Below are positions 18,073-27,451 of a DNA stretch of 64,000 nt, in pieces. A program made the translations under genes and the position numbers. The notes below the pieces were generated by a model. The model was given only the letters and a program-made list of their open reading frames with translations. It had not been told where the DNA came from and searched no databases. Origin of the DNA: Paeniglutamicibacter antarcticus (GTDB lineage Bacteria > Actinomycetota > Actinomycetes > Actinomycetales > Micrococcaceae); contig NZ_CZJT01000109.1 in the NCBI RefSeq assembly GCF_900010755.1, positions 94,993 to 158,992 on the forward strand, written 5' to 3'. Numbering within the stretch: position 1 is the first letter of the stretch; each line of letters begins with the position of its first letter.

Positions 18073-21000
18073 ATGATCAACTCGCGTCGCCCCAGACTTG
18101 CGCGGACGATCATGGCCTCAGCCACAGGGCTCGCCCTGGCTGTGACCATGTCCGTCCCCTCAATTGCGGCTCCACCAAATTTCGATCCTTCCTCGGGCGG
18201 TGACGCCGCCTCACTTGGAACTTTGGCTTCCAAGAACCTGCAGACACTGAAAATCGCAGGGTCCTTGAAGAAGGCCCAAGGCGATGTGTCGGTCTTCGTG
18301 CAGTTCGAAGGCGAAGGTGCCTTCGAGGCAACCCAGCCGGCTGCCGCCGCCGAATCACGCAGCGCACTCGTCAAGGACACCGGCAAGGTCAAGAAAATCC
18401 GCGACGGTATCAAGGCCAAGGGCAAGAGCGTTGCCCAAGCCGCCGACGCAAAAGTCATCTACACCACCACCAACGCGATCCCCGGAGTGGCACTGCGCGG
18501 TGACGCCGAGGCCTTGCGGGCACTTGCCGCCCGCAGCGATGTCAAGAAGGTCACCGCGATCGTCCCCAAATCGCCGGACAACAAGAACTCCGACGTTGAC
18601 ACCAAAGCCCTCCAGGCATGGACCGCGCTGAAGGAAACCGGCAAAAACGTCACCATTGCGGTGCTGGACACCGGCATCGATTACACGCATTCGGGCTTCG
18701 GCGGTCCGGGCACCATCGAGGCATACAACCAGGCCAAGGCGTCCACAGCGCTCCCGTCCAAGGAATCGGGCCTGTACGACCCCCAGAAGTTCATTGGCGG
18801 CTGGGACTTGGTGGGCGATGACTACAACGCCGATCCAAGGTCGCCAAGTTACCAGCCGGTTCCCCGGCCAGATGCCAACCCGCTGGATTGTGCCGCGGCA
18901 GGGCACGGCAGCCACGTCTCGGGCACCGCCGCCGGCTACGGCGTGAACGCCGATGGCACCACGTTCACCGGAGATTACTCCAAGCTGACGGCCAAGGACG
19001 TCCAGTCAATGCGCATCGGCCCGGGCAGCGCCCCGGAAGCCGCGCTTGTCGGCATCCGCGTGTTTGGCTGTGAGGGATCCTCCGACGTCGTCGGACAGGC
19101 ACTGGACTACGTGCTTGATCCCAACAACGACGGAAATTTCGATGACCGTGCCCAGATCATCAACATGTCATTGGGTTCCGATCAGTCCCCCGCGGATGAT
19201 CCTGAGAACGACATCGTCAACGCGTTGTCCAAGCTCGGCATCCTTTCGGTGGTTTCCTCCGGAAACTCCGGGGACATCACCGATATCGGCGGGTCACCGG
19301 GCAACGCCCGTTCCTCGCTGACAGTCGCAAACTCGGTGGGTTCCAGGGTCACTCTCGATGGCATCAAGGTCAACGCACCCGCCAACGTGGCTGAAACCTA
19401 TGCGGGCCAGTACTCCGCGAACTTCGATTACGCGGCCGCCACCCCGGCAGCGCTAACAGGCCAGGTTGTCATGGCTCCGGCCGCCAACGAATTTGGTTGC
19501 GCGGCATTTGCACCAGGTTCCTTGACCGGCAAATGGGTGTGGCTTAAGTGGAGCGAAAACCTCGAGTTCCCGTGCGGATCCGGAGCCAGGTTCAACAATG
19601 CCCAGGCGGCAGGAGCCACCGGGGTCATCCTTGATTCCGAGGTTTCGGTCTTCGAGGCCGGAATCGCCGGCAACGCGACCATCCCCGGTGCCCAGTTCAC
19701 CAAAACGAACTCGGACGCGCTGCGCCCGGCTGCCCAGGCAGGCACCCTGAATGTCACCTTGGCCAAGTCGTTGGTCGGCACCGTCAGTTCACCGTCAGGC
19801 ATCGGTGACACGCTGAACTCCTCATCGTCCCGGGGTGTCCATGGTTCCGAAGGAATCGTGAAGCCCGACGTTGCAGCACCCGGTACCTTGATCGGTTCCG
19901 TGGGTGTCGCCTCCGGCAACGCCCCCGCGGTCATGTCCGGTACCTCGATGTCCTCGCCACACGTTGCTGGCATTGCTGCGCTGGTCGCCGGAAGCGGCAA
20001 GTACACACCCAATCAAATCAAGTCAATCGTCATGAACACCGCCTCGGCGGATATCCTGGCGTCCAACGGCAAGGCCTACGGTCCCAACCGGGTGGGTTCC
20101 GGGCGAGTCATCGCTTCTGCGGCCCTTGAAACCCCTGTCTACGCCTATGCATCGGATGCACCGGATCTCACCTCCGTGGTCTTCGGGGTCATCGAAGTCG
20201 ACAAGAAGAAGTACAAGGCCACAAAGTCAATCACCGTGGTCAACAAGTCTTCCAAGACCCAGTCCTACAACGTGAAGTATGTACCGGCCACCGAGATCCC
20301 GGGTGCCAAGTACACGCTCAGCGAGAAGCAGGTGACGCTGCGGGCGGGCAAGAGCGCCAAGGTCAAGGTATCGCTGGAAATCGATGCAAAGAAGTACGCC
20401 AAGACCCTTGACCCGACCATGGAGCGTACCCAGTTGGACGTTCCTCGTGCCTGGGTTGCTGATATTTCGGGCCGTGTGGAACTGACGGGATCCAAGGTCC
20501 CGACCTTGCGCGTTCCGGTGCATGCCGCCCCGAAACTGGTCAGCGACATGGAAGTTGACGACGCGATCGAATTCAAGAAGGGCGCCACCACCGCCAAGGT
20601 TGAGCTTGAGGGCGATCATGTGCGTGCCGGTTCCGGCAACGCCCAGGTGGTATCGCTGGTTTCCGCCTTCGAGTTCGGGGCTTCCTCACCGCGCCAGGGC
20701 ACGAAGCTGGATGCGGTCCCGGGCGGTCGCGAAATGGACCTGCAGTACGTTGGTGCGGCTTCCACCGCCAAGACCACCGGGGTTGCCGATGGAATGTTGA
20801 ACTTCGGCGTCAGCACCTGGGGCAATTGGGCCCACCTGGCAGGCGGTACCGAAATCGACATCGAGATCGATACAAACAACGACGGCAAGGCCGACTTCCT
20901 CACCTTTAACACCACCGCTGAGGGCCTGGACCTCGACGTTGTGGCCACCTACAACCTGAGCACCTTCAAGCAGGTCGATCTGCAGTTCCTGAACGGCTTG

Positions 21001-21405
21001 ACTGGCGATGTCGATTCAAACACCTTCGACACCAACACTGCCACGTTCCCGGTATCGCTGGCGGCACTGGGCGTGAAGGGCGACAGCGCACCGATCAAGT
21101 ACCGCGTGAGCACCTACTCGCAGTACAACTCGGACGAGAACGGCAACAACGTTCCCGTGGATGAAACAGCATGGATTGGTTTCGACGCCATTGCCCCGGC
21201 ATTGTCCTTCGCCGGAACCGGCACCGTGTTCGCAGACCTGGACCACACCAAGTTGACGGCGCAGCTGAAGCCGGGCACCAAGGAAACCCAGGCGCTGTTC
21301 CTGCACCTGCACAATGCAACGGGTGATCTCAGCGGCAAAAACAAGCACGCCACGGGAGATCGAGCCGAGGTAGTGAAGGTGGAAATCAGCAACAAGAAAA
21401 AGTAA
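18073..21405 (+). CDS. Secreted subtilisin-like serine protease (S8) with protease-associated insert
   Basis: 1110 residues from ATG 18073 (AAGGAG 4 bases upstream). A Sec signal peptide runs to about residue 32 (LALAVTMSVPSIAA). A propeptide-like region ends near 165 (VKKVTAIVPK). The catalytic triad is Asp199 (VLDTGID), His278 (GHGSHVSG) and Ser625 (SGTSMSSPH), with oxyanion Asn398. A PA-like insert spans about 460-570 (GCAAFAPGSLTGKWVWL). The last 440 residues are beta-rich Fn3-like domains with no visible wall anchor, so the enzyme is probably released. Its operator resembles that of the response-regulator gene at 42690. Confidence 0.95.
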   Translation: MINSRRPRLARTIMASATGLALAVTMSVPSIAAPPNFDPSSGGDAASLGTLASKNLQTLKIAGSLKKAQGDVSVFVQFEGEGAFEATQPAAAAESRSALVKDTGKVKKIRDGIKAKGKSVAQAADAKVIYTTTNAIPGVALRGDAEALRALAARSDVKKVTAIVPKSPDNKNSDVDTKALQAWTALKETGKNVTIAVLDTGIDYTHSGFGGPGTIEAYNQAKASTALPSKESGLYDPQKFIGGWDLVGDDYNADPRSPSYQPVPRPDANPLDCAAAGHGSHVSGTAAGYGVNADGTTFTGDYSKLTAKDVQSMRIGPGSAPEAALVGIRVFGCEGSSDVVGQALDYVLDPNNDGNFDDRAQIINMSLGSDQSPADDPENDIVNALSKLGILSVVSSGNSGDITDIGGSPGNARSSLTVANSVGSRVTLDGIKVNAPANVAETYAGQYSANFDYAAATPAALTGQVVMAPAANEFGCAAFAPGSLTGKWVWLKWSENLEFPCGSGARFNNAQAAGATGVILDSEVSVFEAGIAGNATIPGAQFTKTNSDALRPAAQAGTLNVTLAKSLVGTVSSPSGIGDTLNSSSSRGVHGSEGIVKPDVAAPGTLIGSVGVASGNAPAVMSGTSMSSPHVAGIAALVAGSGKYTPNQIKSIVMNTASADILASNGKAYGPNRVGSGRVIASAALETPVYAYASDAPDLTSVVFGVIEVDKKKYKATKSITVVNKSSKTQSYNVKYVPATEIPGAKYTLSEKQVTLRAGKSAKVKVSLEIDAKKYAKTLDPTMERTQLDVPRAWVADISGRVELTGSKVPTLRVPVHAAPKLVSDMEVDDAIEFKKGATTAKVELEGDHVRAGSGNAQVVSLVSAFEFGASSPRQGTKLDAVPGGREMDLQYVGAASTAKTTGVADGMLNFGVSTWGNWAHLAGGTEIDIEIDTNNDGKADFLTFNTTAEGLDLDVVATYNLSTFKQVDLQFLNGLTGDVDSNTFDTNTATFPVSLAALGVKGDSAPIKYRVSTYSQYNSDENGNNVPVDETAWIGFDAIAPALSFAGTGTVFADLDHTKLTAQLKPGTKETQALFLHLHNATGDLSGKNKHATGDRAEVVKVEISNKKK

Positions 21406-21502
21406 CCTGGACGGCGGAAATATGGTCTGATTCCGATAGGGGTCATCCACGTGGGGGATCGTGAACGCCCCCGCCGACGGTAAATGCGGCGCGGTTGGTT
21501 TT

Positions 21503-21527
21503 GAGTGCGGAAGTTGATCCCGCACTC
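21503..21527. terminator. Weak hairpin between the protease and serine hydrolase genes
   Basis: GAGTGCGG (21503-21510) pairs with CCGCACTC (21520-21527). It is not followed by a T-run on the plus strand, so termination is uncertain. Confidence 0.3.
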
Positions 21528-21601
21528 GGGGCCGGCCGCGCCGTTTCCATGTGCCGGTGCCGCGGTTCCCGAATCGGGGGCTCCCCCGTAGGCTAGGCCG
21601 C

Positions 21602-22801
21602 ATGGATGAATCACCCGCTTTGCAGGAGTTGCTGGCCCTGCTGCCCACCGGTTCGGTGGCGGCCTACCGCGGACTCGGGACACCGATCGGCAGCATCATC
21701 CACAGCGGGTCCACGGAACCATTGCCCGTATACAGCGTCACCAAGTTGTTCATTGCCGCCGGGGTCCTGCGGGCCATGGACGCCGGTGCGCTGGACCTGG
21801 GCGACCAGCTGGCCGCACGGCTCCCCGGGGCACCAACTGGCTGCAGCATCCGCGAGGTGCTGCACCACACCGCGGGGTTGGGCAACTACACCGCCGACGC
21901 CGGCTACCTGCGTGCGGTCACCGAGCAGCCGGGCGAACCGTGGGACCTGGAACGGATCGCCGAAGCCAGCGCGCCCGGCACCAGGGGCATCTTCGAATAC
22001 AGCAATACTGGGTTCTGGTTTTTGGGCGCAATGCTCGAAGAGGTCTCCGGGATGGCGTTGGCCCAGTTCCTGCACCGGGAGGTCTTTGAACCGGCAAACA
22101 TGATGGACACCCGCTACCCGGACCTTGAAACCTCGCTGACCCCCACCGGTTACTCCACGTTGTGGGCAGGACCCGCTGGGGCAGCATTTTCCACCCCAGC
22201 CGACCTGTTGCGCTTCCAGCAATTCATCCTGGGTACCGAGGCGTTTTGGTTGTCGCCGCTCACCGATAAGGCCACCGCAGAGTTCTTCACCCCGGTGCCG
22301 GCCCCAGCCCCGGCCCCGTGGCGGGTGCCGAGCTACGGGACAGGGGTCATGATGGATCCGGCTCTGGGCATCTGGGGGCACGGGGGTTCGGGCCCCGGGT
22401 ACCGCAGCGCAGTGTTCGCGTGCTTTGGCCCGGGTGCCGCGGCTGCCATCATTTGCCCCGGCGCGGGTTCATTCGAGGCGGAAGAAGCACTCGCCATGCT
22501 GCTGGGGCGCCGGGGCAAGCGGGTGCTCAGGTTCGACCCGGACTACGGAATGGAATGGCCGTTCCGTGGGGAGCAGGAGGTGCTGGAAATCCACCCCCGT
22601 GATCTGGGGCTCAGCGACGGTTTGACCCTGAGGATCCGCGCTTGGATGGATGACTGGGACACGAATTACCACTACGAACGCGGGTGGATCGATGAACCAA
22701 CCAGGGCCGCCTCACGCGCCGAGCGCCTGGGCATCCTCGATGCACTCCGCGCCGAGGCCGGCGAATACCTGGAGATCACCGATGGGGTCTTTTTCGATTA
22801 G
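21602..22801 (+). CDS. Serine hydrolase, beta-lactamase/penicillin-binding family (class C-like)
   Basis: 399 residues from ATG 21602. The SxxK motif is YSVTKLF (about residue 45) and the YxN motif is EYSNTGFWF. A late HGGSGPGYRS stands where class C enzymes have the KTG/HxG motif. There is no signal peptide, so it may be an intracellular esterase or a DD-peptidase-like hydrolase and not a resistance enzyme. The last 130 residues form an extra C-terminal domain containing FDPDYGMEWPF. Its stop overlaps that of the convergent GH3 lipoprotein. Confidence 0.85.
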   Translation: MDESPALQELLALLPTGSVAAYRGLGTPIGSIIHSGSTEPLPVYSVTKLFIAAGVLRAMDAGALDLGDQLAARLPGAPTGCSIREVLHHTAGLGNYTADAGYLRAVTEQPGEPWDLERIAEASAPGTRGIFEYSNTGFWFLGAMLEEVSGMALAQFLHREVFEPANMMDTRYPDLETSLTPTGYSTLWAGPAGAAFSTPADLLRFQQFILGTEAFWLSPLTDKATAEFFTPVPAPAPAPWRVPSYGTGVMMDPALGIWGHGGSGPGYRSAVFACFGPGAAAAIICPGAGSFEAEEALAMLLGRRGKRVLRFDPDYGMEWPFRGEQEVLEIHPRDLGLSDGLTLRIRAWMDDWDTNYHYERGWIDEPTRAASRAERLGILDALRAEAGEYLEITDGVFFD

Positions 22802-24078
22802 CCGTTGGGCAGTTTCCTGTCCTTGCTTTCCAGTACCTTCAACGCTGCGGCATCAATGAGCTGGGCAAACGCGGGGTCCTTTGAGGCCTTGGCATACAGT
22901 GCCTGCGCCATGGTGGCGGTCTTGCTTGATTCGACACACAGCAGCATGGTTCCGCCGGATTCGAAGAAGTTGATGGCGCGTGTGCCCAGGGACCAAGGTG
23001 AAAGTTGGGTGGCATCGCACATGTCATCGGAAATAATGACACCGGTGAATCCAAGGTCTTCGCGCAGCATGCCGCGCATGATGGTGTCGGAGAAGGGCGC
23101 GATGTTCAGTGGATCGATCTTCGAGTAGTAGGCGTTGGAGACCATGACCCATTGGTTCCCTGCGTCGATCGCGTCCCTGAATGGTTCCAGGTAGGGGTCG
23201 TTGCGGGTGGTCCGGGTATCTGTCACGTTCTTTGCCACATCGGTGTTTTTGGTGACCCGTCCGAGCCCGGGGAAATGTTTGACGACGGGTTCCACTCCCG
23301 ATGCCAGCATGCCGCGGGAAAACGCTTCGACCGAATCGGAGACGGCTTGCGGGGTGAACCCGAACTCCCGTCCGAAGTAACCGATGGGAGCGTTTGACGG
23401 GGCGAAGGCAGCACTGGGCACGGTGTCGGCGACGGGTGCCAGGTTGACGTTGATACCGGCTGCCTTGAGCTCTTCTCCCCAGCGGGTTGCGTTGTCCTCC
23501 AGCTTTGCGGGGGCCCAGCTTCCCTGAAGCTTGCCCGAGGGCATAGGTTCGAATCCCGGGCCCTTGAGAACCTGGACAAGGCCACCTTCTTGGTCGGTGG
23601 CAATCCATGGGGCAACGTCAACGGAGTGGCCCTGGGCAATCGAGCGTTCTACGCGATCGACAGCAGCCTTGGTGGCCTGGATCCCTGCCGTGCTGCGGCC
23701 CTTGAGAAATACGTTCCCCAGTGAATTCCCGGTGATGGCTTGGCGGTCCTGTGCGCTGCTCCCCGTGGCCGGAAAGCCTGCCATGAGGACCTGTCCGATT
23801 TTGTCTTTCATAGTCATCCGGTCCAGCAGCGCTTGGGCTCCACTGGGTTCACTCGTTTCGCTGGAGTCGCTGGAGTCGCTGGAGTCGCTGGATGATGTTG
23901 CCGTGGGAGTCGGGGTCCCGGTGGGTCCCTGGCTGGACTGAGGTGCAGTGGTTGGAGTTGGCCCCGGGGTTTGTTGTGCGGTCGGCCCGGTGTTACAGCC
24001 GGAAAGCACGAGACACGGAATTGCCATCCATAAAATCAACCGTTTTTTACGAAAAACAGTTGTGCTCAATGTCGTCAT
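22798..24078 (-). CDS. Glycoside hydrolase family 3 N-terminal-type lipoprotein (NagZ-like)
   Basis: 426 residues from ATG 24078. The N-terminus has a lysine/arginine-rich start, a hydrophobic stretch and the lipobox LVLSGC, so it is a surface lipoprotein. A Thr/Ser/Asp linker with a 9-base DNA repeat (23861-23890) precedes the barrel. Family motifs are LLMAGFPATG-like, ATDQEGGLVQ, KHFPGLG and the nucleophile segment IISDDM. Bacillus NagZ has KHFPGHGDT...DSH with an Asp-His acid/base dyad. Here it reads KHFPGLGRVTKNTD, so that dyad is absent. It is probably a cell-wall N-acetylglucosaminidase-like enzyme. Confidence 0.85.
   Translation of the reverse strand: MTTLSTTVFRKKRLILWMAIPCLVLSGCNTGPTAQQTPGPTPTTAPQSSQGPTGTPTPTATSSSDSSDSSDSSETSEPSGAQALLDRMTMKDKIGQVLMAGFPATGSSAQDRQAITGNSLGNVFLKGRSTAGIQATKAAVDRVERSIAQGHSVDVAPWIATDQEGGLVQVLKGPGFEPMPSGKLQGSWAPAKLEDNATRWGEELKAAGINVNLAPVADTVPSAAFAPSNAPIGYFGREFGFTPQAVSDSVEAFSRGMLASGVEPVVKHFPGLGRVTKNTDVAKNVTDTRTTRNDPYLEPFRDAIDAGNQWVMVSNAYYSKIDPLNIAPFSDTIMRGMLREDLGFTGVIISDDMCDATQLSPWSLGTRAINFFESGGTMLLCVESSKTATMAQALYAKASKDPAFAQLIDAAALKVLESKDRKLPNG
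23861..23890. repeat. Short tandem repeat (CTGGAGTCG) encoding a Ser-Asp linker
   Basis: Three full CTGGAGTCG units and a partial fourth encode the SDSSDSSDSS part of the linker between lipobox and barrel of the GH3 lipoprotein. It could vary in copy number between strains without shifting the frame, since the unit is 9 bases. Confidence 0.7.
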
Positions 24079-24247
24079 AGTTCCCATCCCCGTGCGGTGT
24101 ACATCCCACTCAAGAGTGCCAGATATTTGATCTTTCGGGGTTCGTTGAGCTGGCATCCTTGTTGTTTTCCGACCATCGATTTCCGCACAACCAATCCGTC
24201 GGCACCAGTTCATATGGTTGGATCAAGTCGAACGAGAGGGAATCAGC

Positions 24248-24694
24248 ATGCGCCGTCAAACATGCCAAGGGCTGGGTTTCAGGCCTCGTGATATAGCGGT
24301 TTCCCGGCATTTTCCTTCACCGGGAACAGCTGCCGCACCAGCTGTCGATCCGGATGTTTGGGACATGCCATCACACGGCATCGAATGGTGCGACTGCGGT
24401 CAACACCACATTTTGGACCGGGATACGGTGCTGCACATGGCCAATGGCGTTGTCCAGTATCCCGAGTGGATGACACATGAAGAAGTCATCGACACCGCCA
24501 TGGATTTGTGGAACTACATTGCCGTGTGCAAATTTTTCCTGATGGCGATCCGGGCATCCGCCATCGCCGTCAATGGAAGGCAGTCGCCCAAGTATCCCTT
24601 TGAACGTGGCTTGGAAATCGTTGCGCATTTTTCCAAGACCTGGCAGGGGTGCCCCGAGGAGATCTGCACGTCCGTGCGGGACCGGGAGAACTAG
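24248..24694 (+). CDS. Hypothetical protein
   Basis: 148 residues from ATG 24248, with GAGAGG about 8 bases upstream. No family is recognised. A CDCGQHH segment could bind a metal, and a helical stretch [20 protein letters not shown] follows, but it is not long enough to be a clear membrane span. Its TAG shares the bases CTAG with the stop of the convergent umuC gene. Confidence 0.5.
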   Translation: MRRQTCQGLGFRPRDIAVSRHFPSPGTAAAPAVDPDVWDMPSHGIEWCDCGQHHILDRDTVLHMANGVVQYPEWMTHEEVIDTAMDLWNYIAVCKFFLMAIRASAIAVNGRQSPKYPFERGLEIVAHFSKTWQGCPEEICTSVRDREN

Positions 24695-25968
24695 GCACGC
24701 ACCACGGGCAGGTCAGACCACTCGGTGGTGAACTTGGGAGATGAATGCTCGCGTTTCATCGACCACCCGGGTTCGACGGCAAGTCCCCCCAAGCCCAGGC
24801 CGATGGCTTTGTCCCCGAATTTTGCTTTGACGGCCCCGAGAACGTCACCCACGTGGTTTTCGGAAATTTCATCCTCGAAGATACCAAAAGACTGCTGTCC
24901 AGGGTCCGGCTGTAGCCCGGAGAGCACCACTCCACCGCGAACATAGGAAACCCCGGGAACCACCAGCTCCCGCATGGCGGCACTCGCCAGGCGGGATAGC
25001 AATATGGGGTCCTGAGTGGGCCTCGGCAATTTGAGGGTGACCGCAGGGAACGATGCTTCCCCCGCGGCGAAGCGGCTGGTTCCCGCGCTGACTGTCAGCA
25101 ACGTTGCCCACATTCCGTCGCCCATGAGCCGGGCCGCCCCGCGCTGGGCATAAATCGACATGACTTCCAGCATGGCTTCCAGCGTTGTCACCGGGGAAGA
25201 AAATGAGCGCGAATACATGATCTGCTGTTTGTCGGCGCGTTCTTCCGCGTGGGCAATGCAAGGTGTGCCGTTGAGTTCGAGCACTGTACGTTGCAGCACC
25301 ACCGAGAACTTTTTGCGGATCTCGGTCGCTTCCGCGCGTTTCAAGTCGGCGATGCTGGTGATTCCCAGACCTGCAAGCTTGGCCCCGGTCTTGCCGCCAA
25401 CGCCCCAAAGGTCGGTGACCGGGACCCTCGATTGGATCCCGTCAATCACGTCAGGATCCATGGAATCCAGCGAGCACACCCCGTTGAGATGTTCGTTGCG
25501 CTTGGCGATATGGTTGGCAAATTTGGCAAGTGTCTTTGTCGGTGCGACGCCTACGCACACCGGGACACCGACGCCTTGACCCACCGCCGCACGAATACGC
25601 GTGGCAAGTTCTCCAAGTTGTTCCGGGTTTCCTTGGACTCCCAGAAATGATTCGTCAATGGAGTAGACCTCCTGCCAGCTGCCGAAGCGGGAAATCACTT
25701 CCATGACGCGGGCACTCATGTCGCCGTAAAGCTCATAGTTACTGGATCGGACCGCCATGCCATGGCTGCGCATGAATTGCTTGACTTGGAAGAAAGGCGC
25801 CCCGGTGGTGATGCCCAGATCCTTGGCTTCCTGAGATCGTGCGACCACGCACCCGTCGTTGTTGGAGAGCACCACGACTGGCCGCCCCACGAGTTTCGGG
25901 TCGAAAGCGCGTTCACAGGACACGTAGAAGTTGTTAACGTCGATCAGGGCAATGCGTTCGGTGCTCAT
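24691..25968 (-). CDS. umuC: Y-family DNA polymerase, UmuC type
   Basis: 425 residues. It has the palm motifs [17 protein letters not shown] (catalytic Asp about 9) and [10 protein letters not shown] (Asp-Glu). A thumb HhH region ([19 protein letters not shown]), a little-finger domain and the C-terminal DUF4113-type tail [23 protein letters not shown] follow. It is the catalytic subunit of a translesion polymerase and acts with the adjacent umuD product. It lies 75 bases downstream of umuD on the same strand, forming the usual umuDC operon. Confidence 0.95.
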   Translation of the reverse strand: MSTERIALIDVNNFYVSCERAFDPKLVGRPVVVLSNNDGCVVARSQEAKDLGITTGAPFFQVKQFMRSHGMAVRSSNYELYGDMSARVMEVISRFGSWQEVYSIDESFLGVQGNPEQLGELATRIRAAVGQGVGVPVCVGVAPTKTLAKFANHIAKRNEHLNGVCSLDSMDPDVIDGIQSRVPVTDLWGVGGKTGAKLAGLGITSIADLKRAEATEIRKKFSVVLQRTVLELNGTPCIAHAEERADKQQIMYSRSFSSPVTTLEAMLEVMSIYAQRGAARLMGDGMWATLLTVSAGTSRFAAGEASFPAVTLKLPRPTQDPILLSRLASAAMRELVVPGVSYVRGGVVLSGLQPDPGQQSFGIFEDEISENHVGDVLGAVKAKFGDKAIGLGLGGLAVEPGWSMKREHSSPKFTTEWSDLPVVRA

Positions 25969-26043
25969 GGCTGCGGCGTCCAGTGGTGGACCATCAGCAT
26001 GGACGGAATCGACATCGGTGTGCTTTCGGATCGTAGACGGGCA

Positions 26044-26466
26044 CTAGACGTGGTGGAGGCATCTGGTGACTACGCCCCAGATGCTTGTTTCTTCTACTGC
26101 AGCATCTGCTTGTTCTGGCGTTTCTTCGTCACTGCACAACATCATTGAACCCCTGTGCAGCACGAGCCTGCGGATGACAAGTTCGCCATCTAGGATGGCA
26201 ATGACAACCGACCCGTCTTTCGGCGCTAGTGCCCTGTCAACAATTACCTCATCGCCATGGGCAATGCCGGAGGCCGCCATGGAGTTTCCGGATACACGCA
26301 TCAGGAATGTTGAGGTTCGGTCGTGGATCAGCAGGCGGTTCAGATCGATTCCGCCACTGTAGTAATCGCGGGCCGGCGAAGGAAAGCCCATGGCTTCGAC
26401 GGCCCCCACCGGGCCGAGTGAATCGGCGGACGGGGCAGGAGGTTTTGGCGTGTTCATACCAAACAC
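26044..26466 (-). CDS. umuD: UmuD-like S24 family protein with altered autocleavage residues
   Basis: 140 residues from GTG 26466, chosen because AGGAGG lies 7 bases upstream; ATG 26457 is the alternative. GFPSPARDY, IDLNRLLI and VSGNSM (Ser62) align without gaps to E. coli UmuD. By the same spacing the catalytic Lys97 corresponds to Arg99 here (GELVIRRL), and the cleavage bond Cys24-Gly25 corresponds to Met26-Gly27. Autocleavage is therefore doubtful. It is first in the umuDC operon, and a degenerate SOS-box-like element precedes it. Confidence 0.9.
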   Translation of the reverse strand: MFGMNTPKPPAPSADSLGPVGAVEAMGFPSPARDYYSGGIDLNRLLIHDRTSTFLMRVSGNSMAASGIAHGDEVIVDRALAPKDGSVVIAILDGELVIRRLVLHRGSMMLCSDEETPEQADAAVEETSIWGVVTRCLHHV

Positions 26467-26478
26467 CGACACACCTCC

Positions 26479-26494
26479 TAGTACATAGATTCGA
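26479..26494. promoter_or_regulatory. Degenerate SOS-box-like element upstream of umuD
   Basis: On the minus strand it reads TCGAATCTATGTACTA, matching 9 of 12 defined positions of the Gram-positive LexA box TCGAAC-N4-GTTCGA. Its position just before the umuD ribosome site supports LexA control, but the match is weak. Confidence 0.35.
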
Positions 26495-26560
26495 CAACTC
26501 AGCTTAGCAGTGGAGTTGCGGCCCGAAACGTTTGCGGGCCAAGAATCTGCATGGAGAGCA

Positions 26561-27433
26561 CTAACGCTTTGCGGGATCCGAATTCTCTGGCGAAGTCGCT
26601 GCGGACGAATTTTCCGCTGCGGATCTGCGCATTGCCTCGCGCAACCACCAGAGCAGCAGCAGGATCCCCACGCCAAGCGTCCAGACCCACGACGGCACCA
26701 CCGCGTCAATCCCGCGACCAAGGTTTTCCAGCGACGTGATCCATTTCGACGGGAGCAACTCAGGAATCGAAGCCATGCCATTGGTGAAGATCATCAGCCA
26801 ACCCACCACCGCGGTTACTGCGCCGGTGACCAAGGAAGTGGTGTGAAGCTTCAACGGCCCCGCCGAGAACATGCGCCCGCGCATCCACCGGATCGAACCA
26901 TGTCCGGACCTGCGGATCAATGCCGCGATGAGCATGATCGGAACGACCATCCCGATGCCGTAGAGCGCCAAAAGCAGACCGCCACGCGCAGGGCTTGCAG
27001 AGGTCAGTGCAAGGGTGAGGATTGCACCGAGCACCGGTCCAGTGCAGAATCCGGCCACCCCGGAGACTGCTCCGAGCGCAAACGTTCCCACCAAAGAACC
27101 CGCAGCAGGAGCCGGCCTGCCGCCGGGAATGAGCCTGGATACGTCAAAGCCACCGCCCAGCGCCGTCACCAGCCCCAGGACTATCAAGACCCACCCTGCA
27201 CCCGTGAGCAGGGCTCCGCGGTCGATGCTGAGACTCCCGCCCAACCAACCAAGCCCCAGGCCAAGCGGCACCAAGGTGATCAGCAGCCCACCCAGGAACA
27301 CCGCACCAAGATGCAGCAATTTGGCGCGGGACCCCGCGATATTGGCAAAGAAAGCGGGCAACAAAAGTGCATTGCATGGGCTGAACACCCCAAGCATTCC
27401 GCCGATCACGGCGAAGGCGAACCCTACTTCCAC
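26561..27433 (-). CDS. CcdA/DsbD-type thiol-redox membrane protein
   Basis: 290 residues from GTG 27433, with about six membrane spans. The two redox cysteines sit at the expected sites: FSPCNALLLPAFF in span 1 and GFCTGPVLGAILT in span 4. It carries electrons from cytoplasmic thioredoxin to extracellular thiol proteins. The gene begins 18 bases after the stop of the DsbA-like gene on the same strand, so the two form an extracytoplasmic disulphide-handling operon. The last 60 residues hold one more span and a Ser/Ala-rich tail. Confidence 0.9.
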   Translation of the reverse strand: MEVGFAFAVIGGMLGVFSPCNALLLPAFFANIAGSRAKLLHLGAVFLGGLLITLVPLGLGLGWLGGSLSIDRGALLTGAGWVLIVLGLVTALGGGFDVSRLIPGGRPAPAAGSLVGTFALGAVSGVAGFCTGPVLGAILTLALTSASPARGGLLLALYGIGMVVPIMLIAALIRRSGHGSIRWMRGRMFSAGPLKLHTTSLVTGAVTAVVGWLMIFTNGMASIPELLPSKWITSLENLGRGIDAVVPSWVWTLGVGILLLLWWLREAMRRSAAENSSAATSPENSDPAKR

Positions 27434-27451
27434 GGAAATTTGCCCCTGTCC

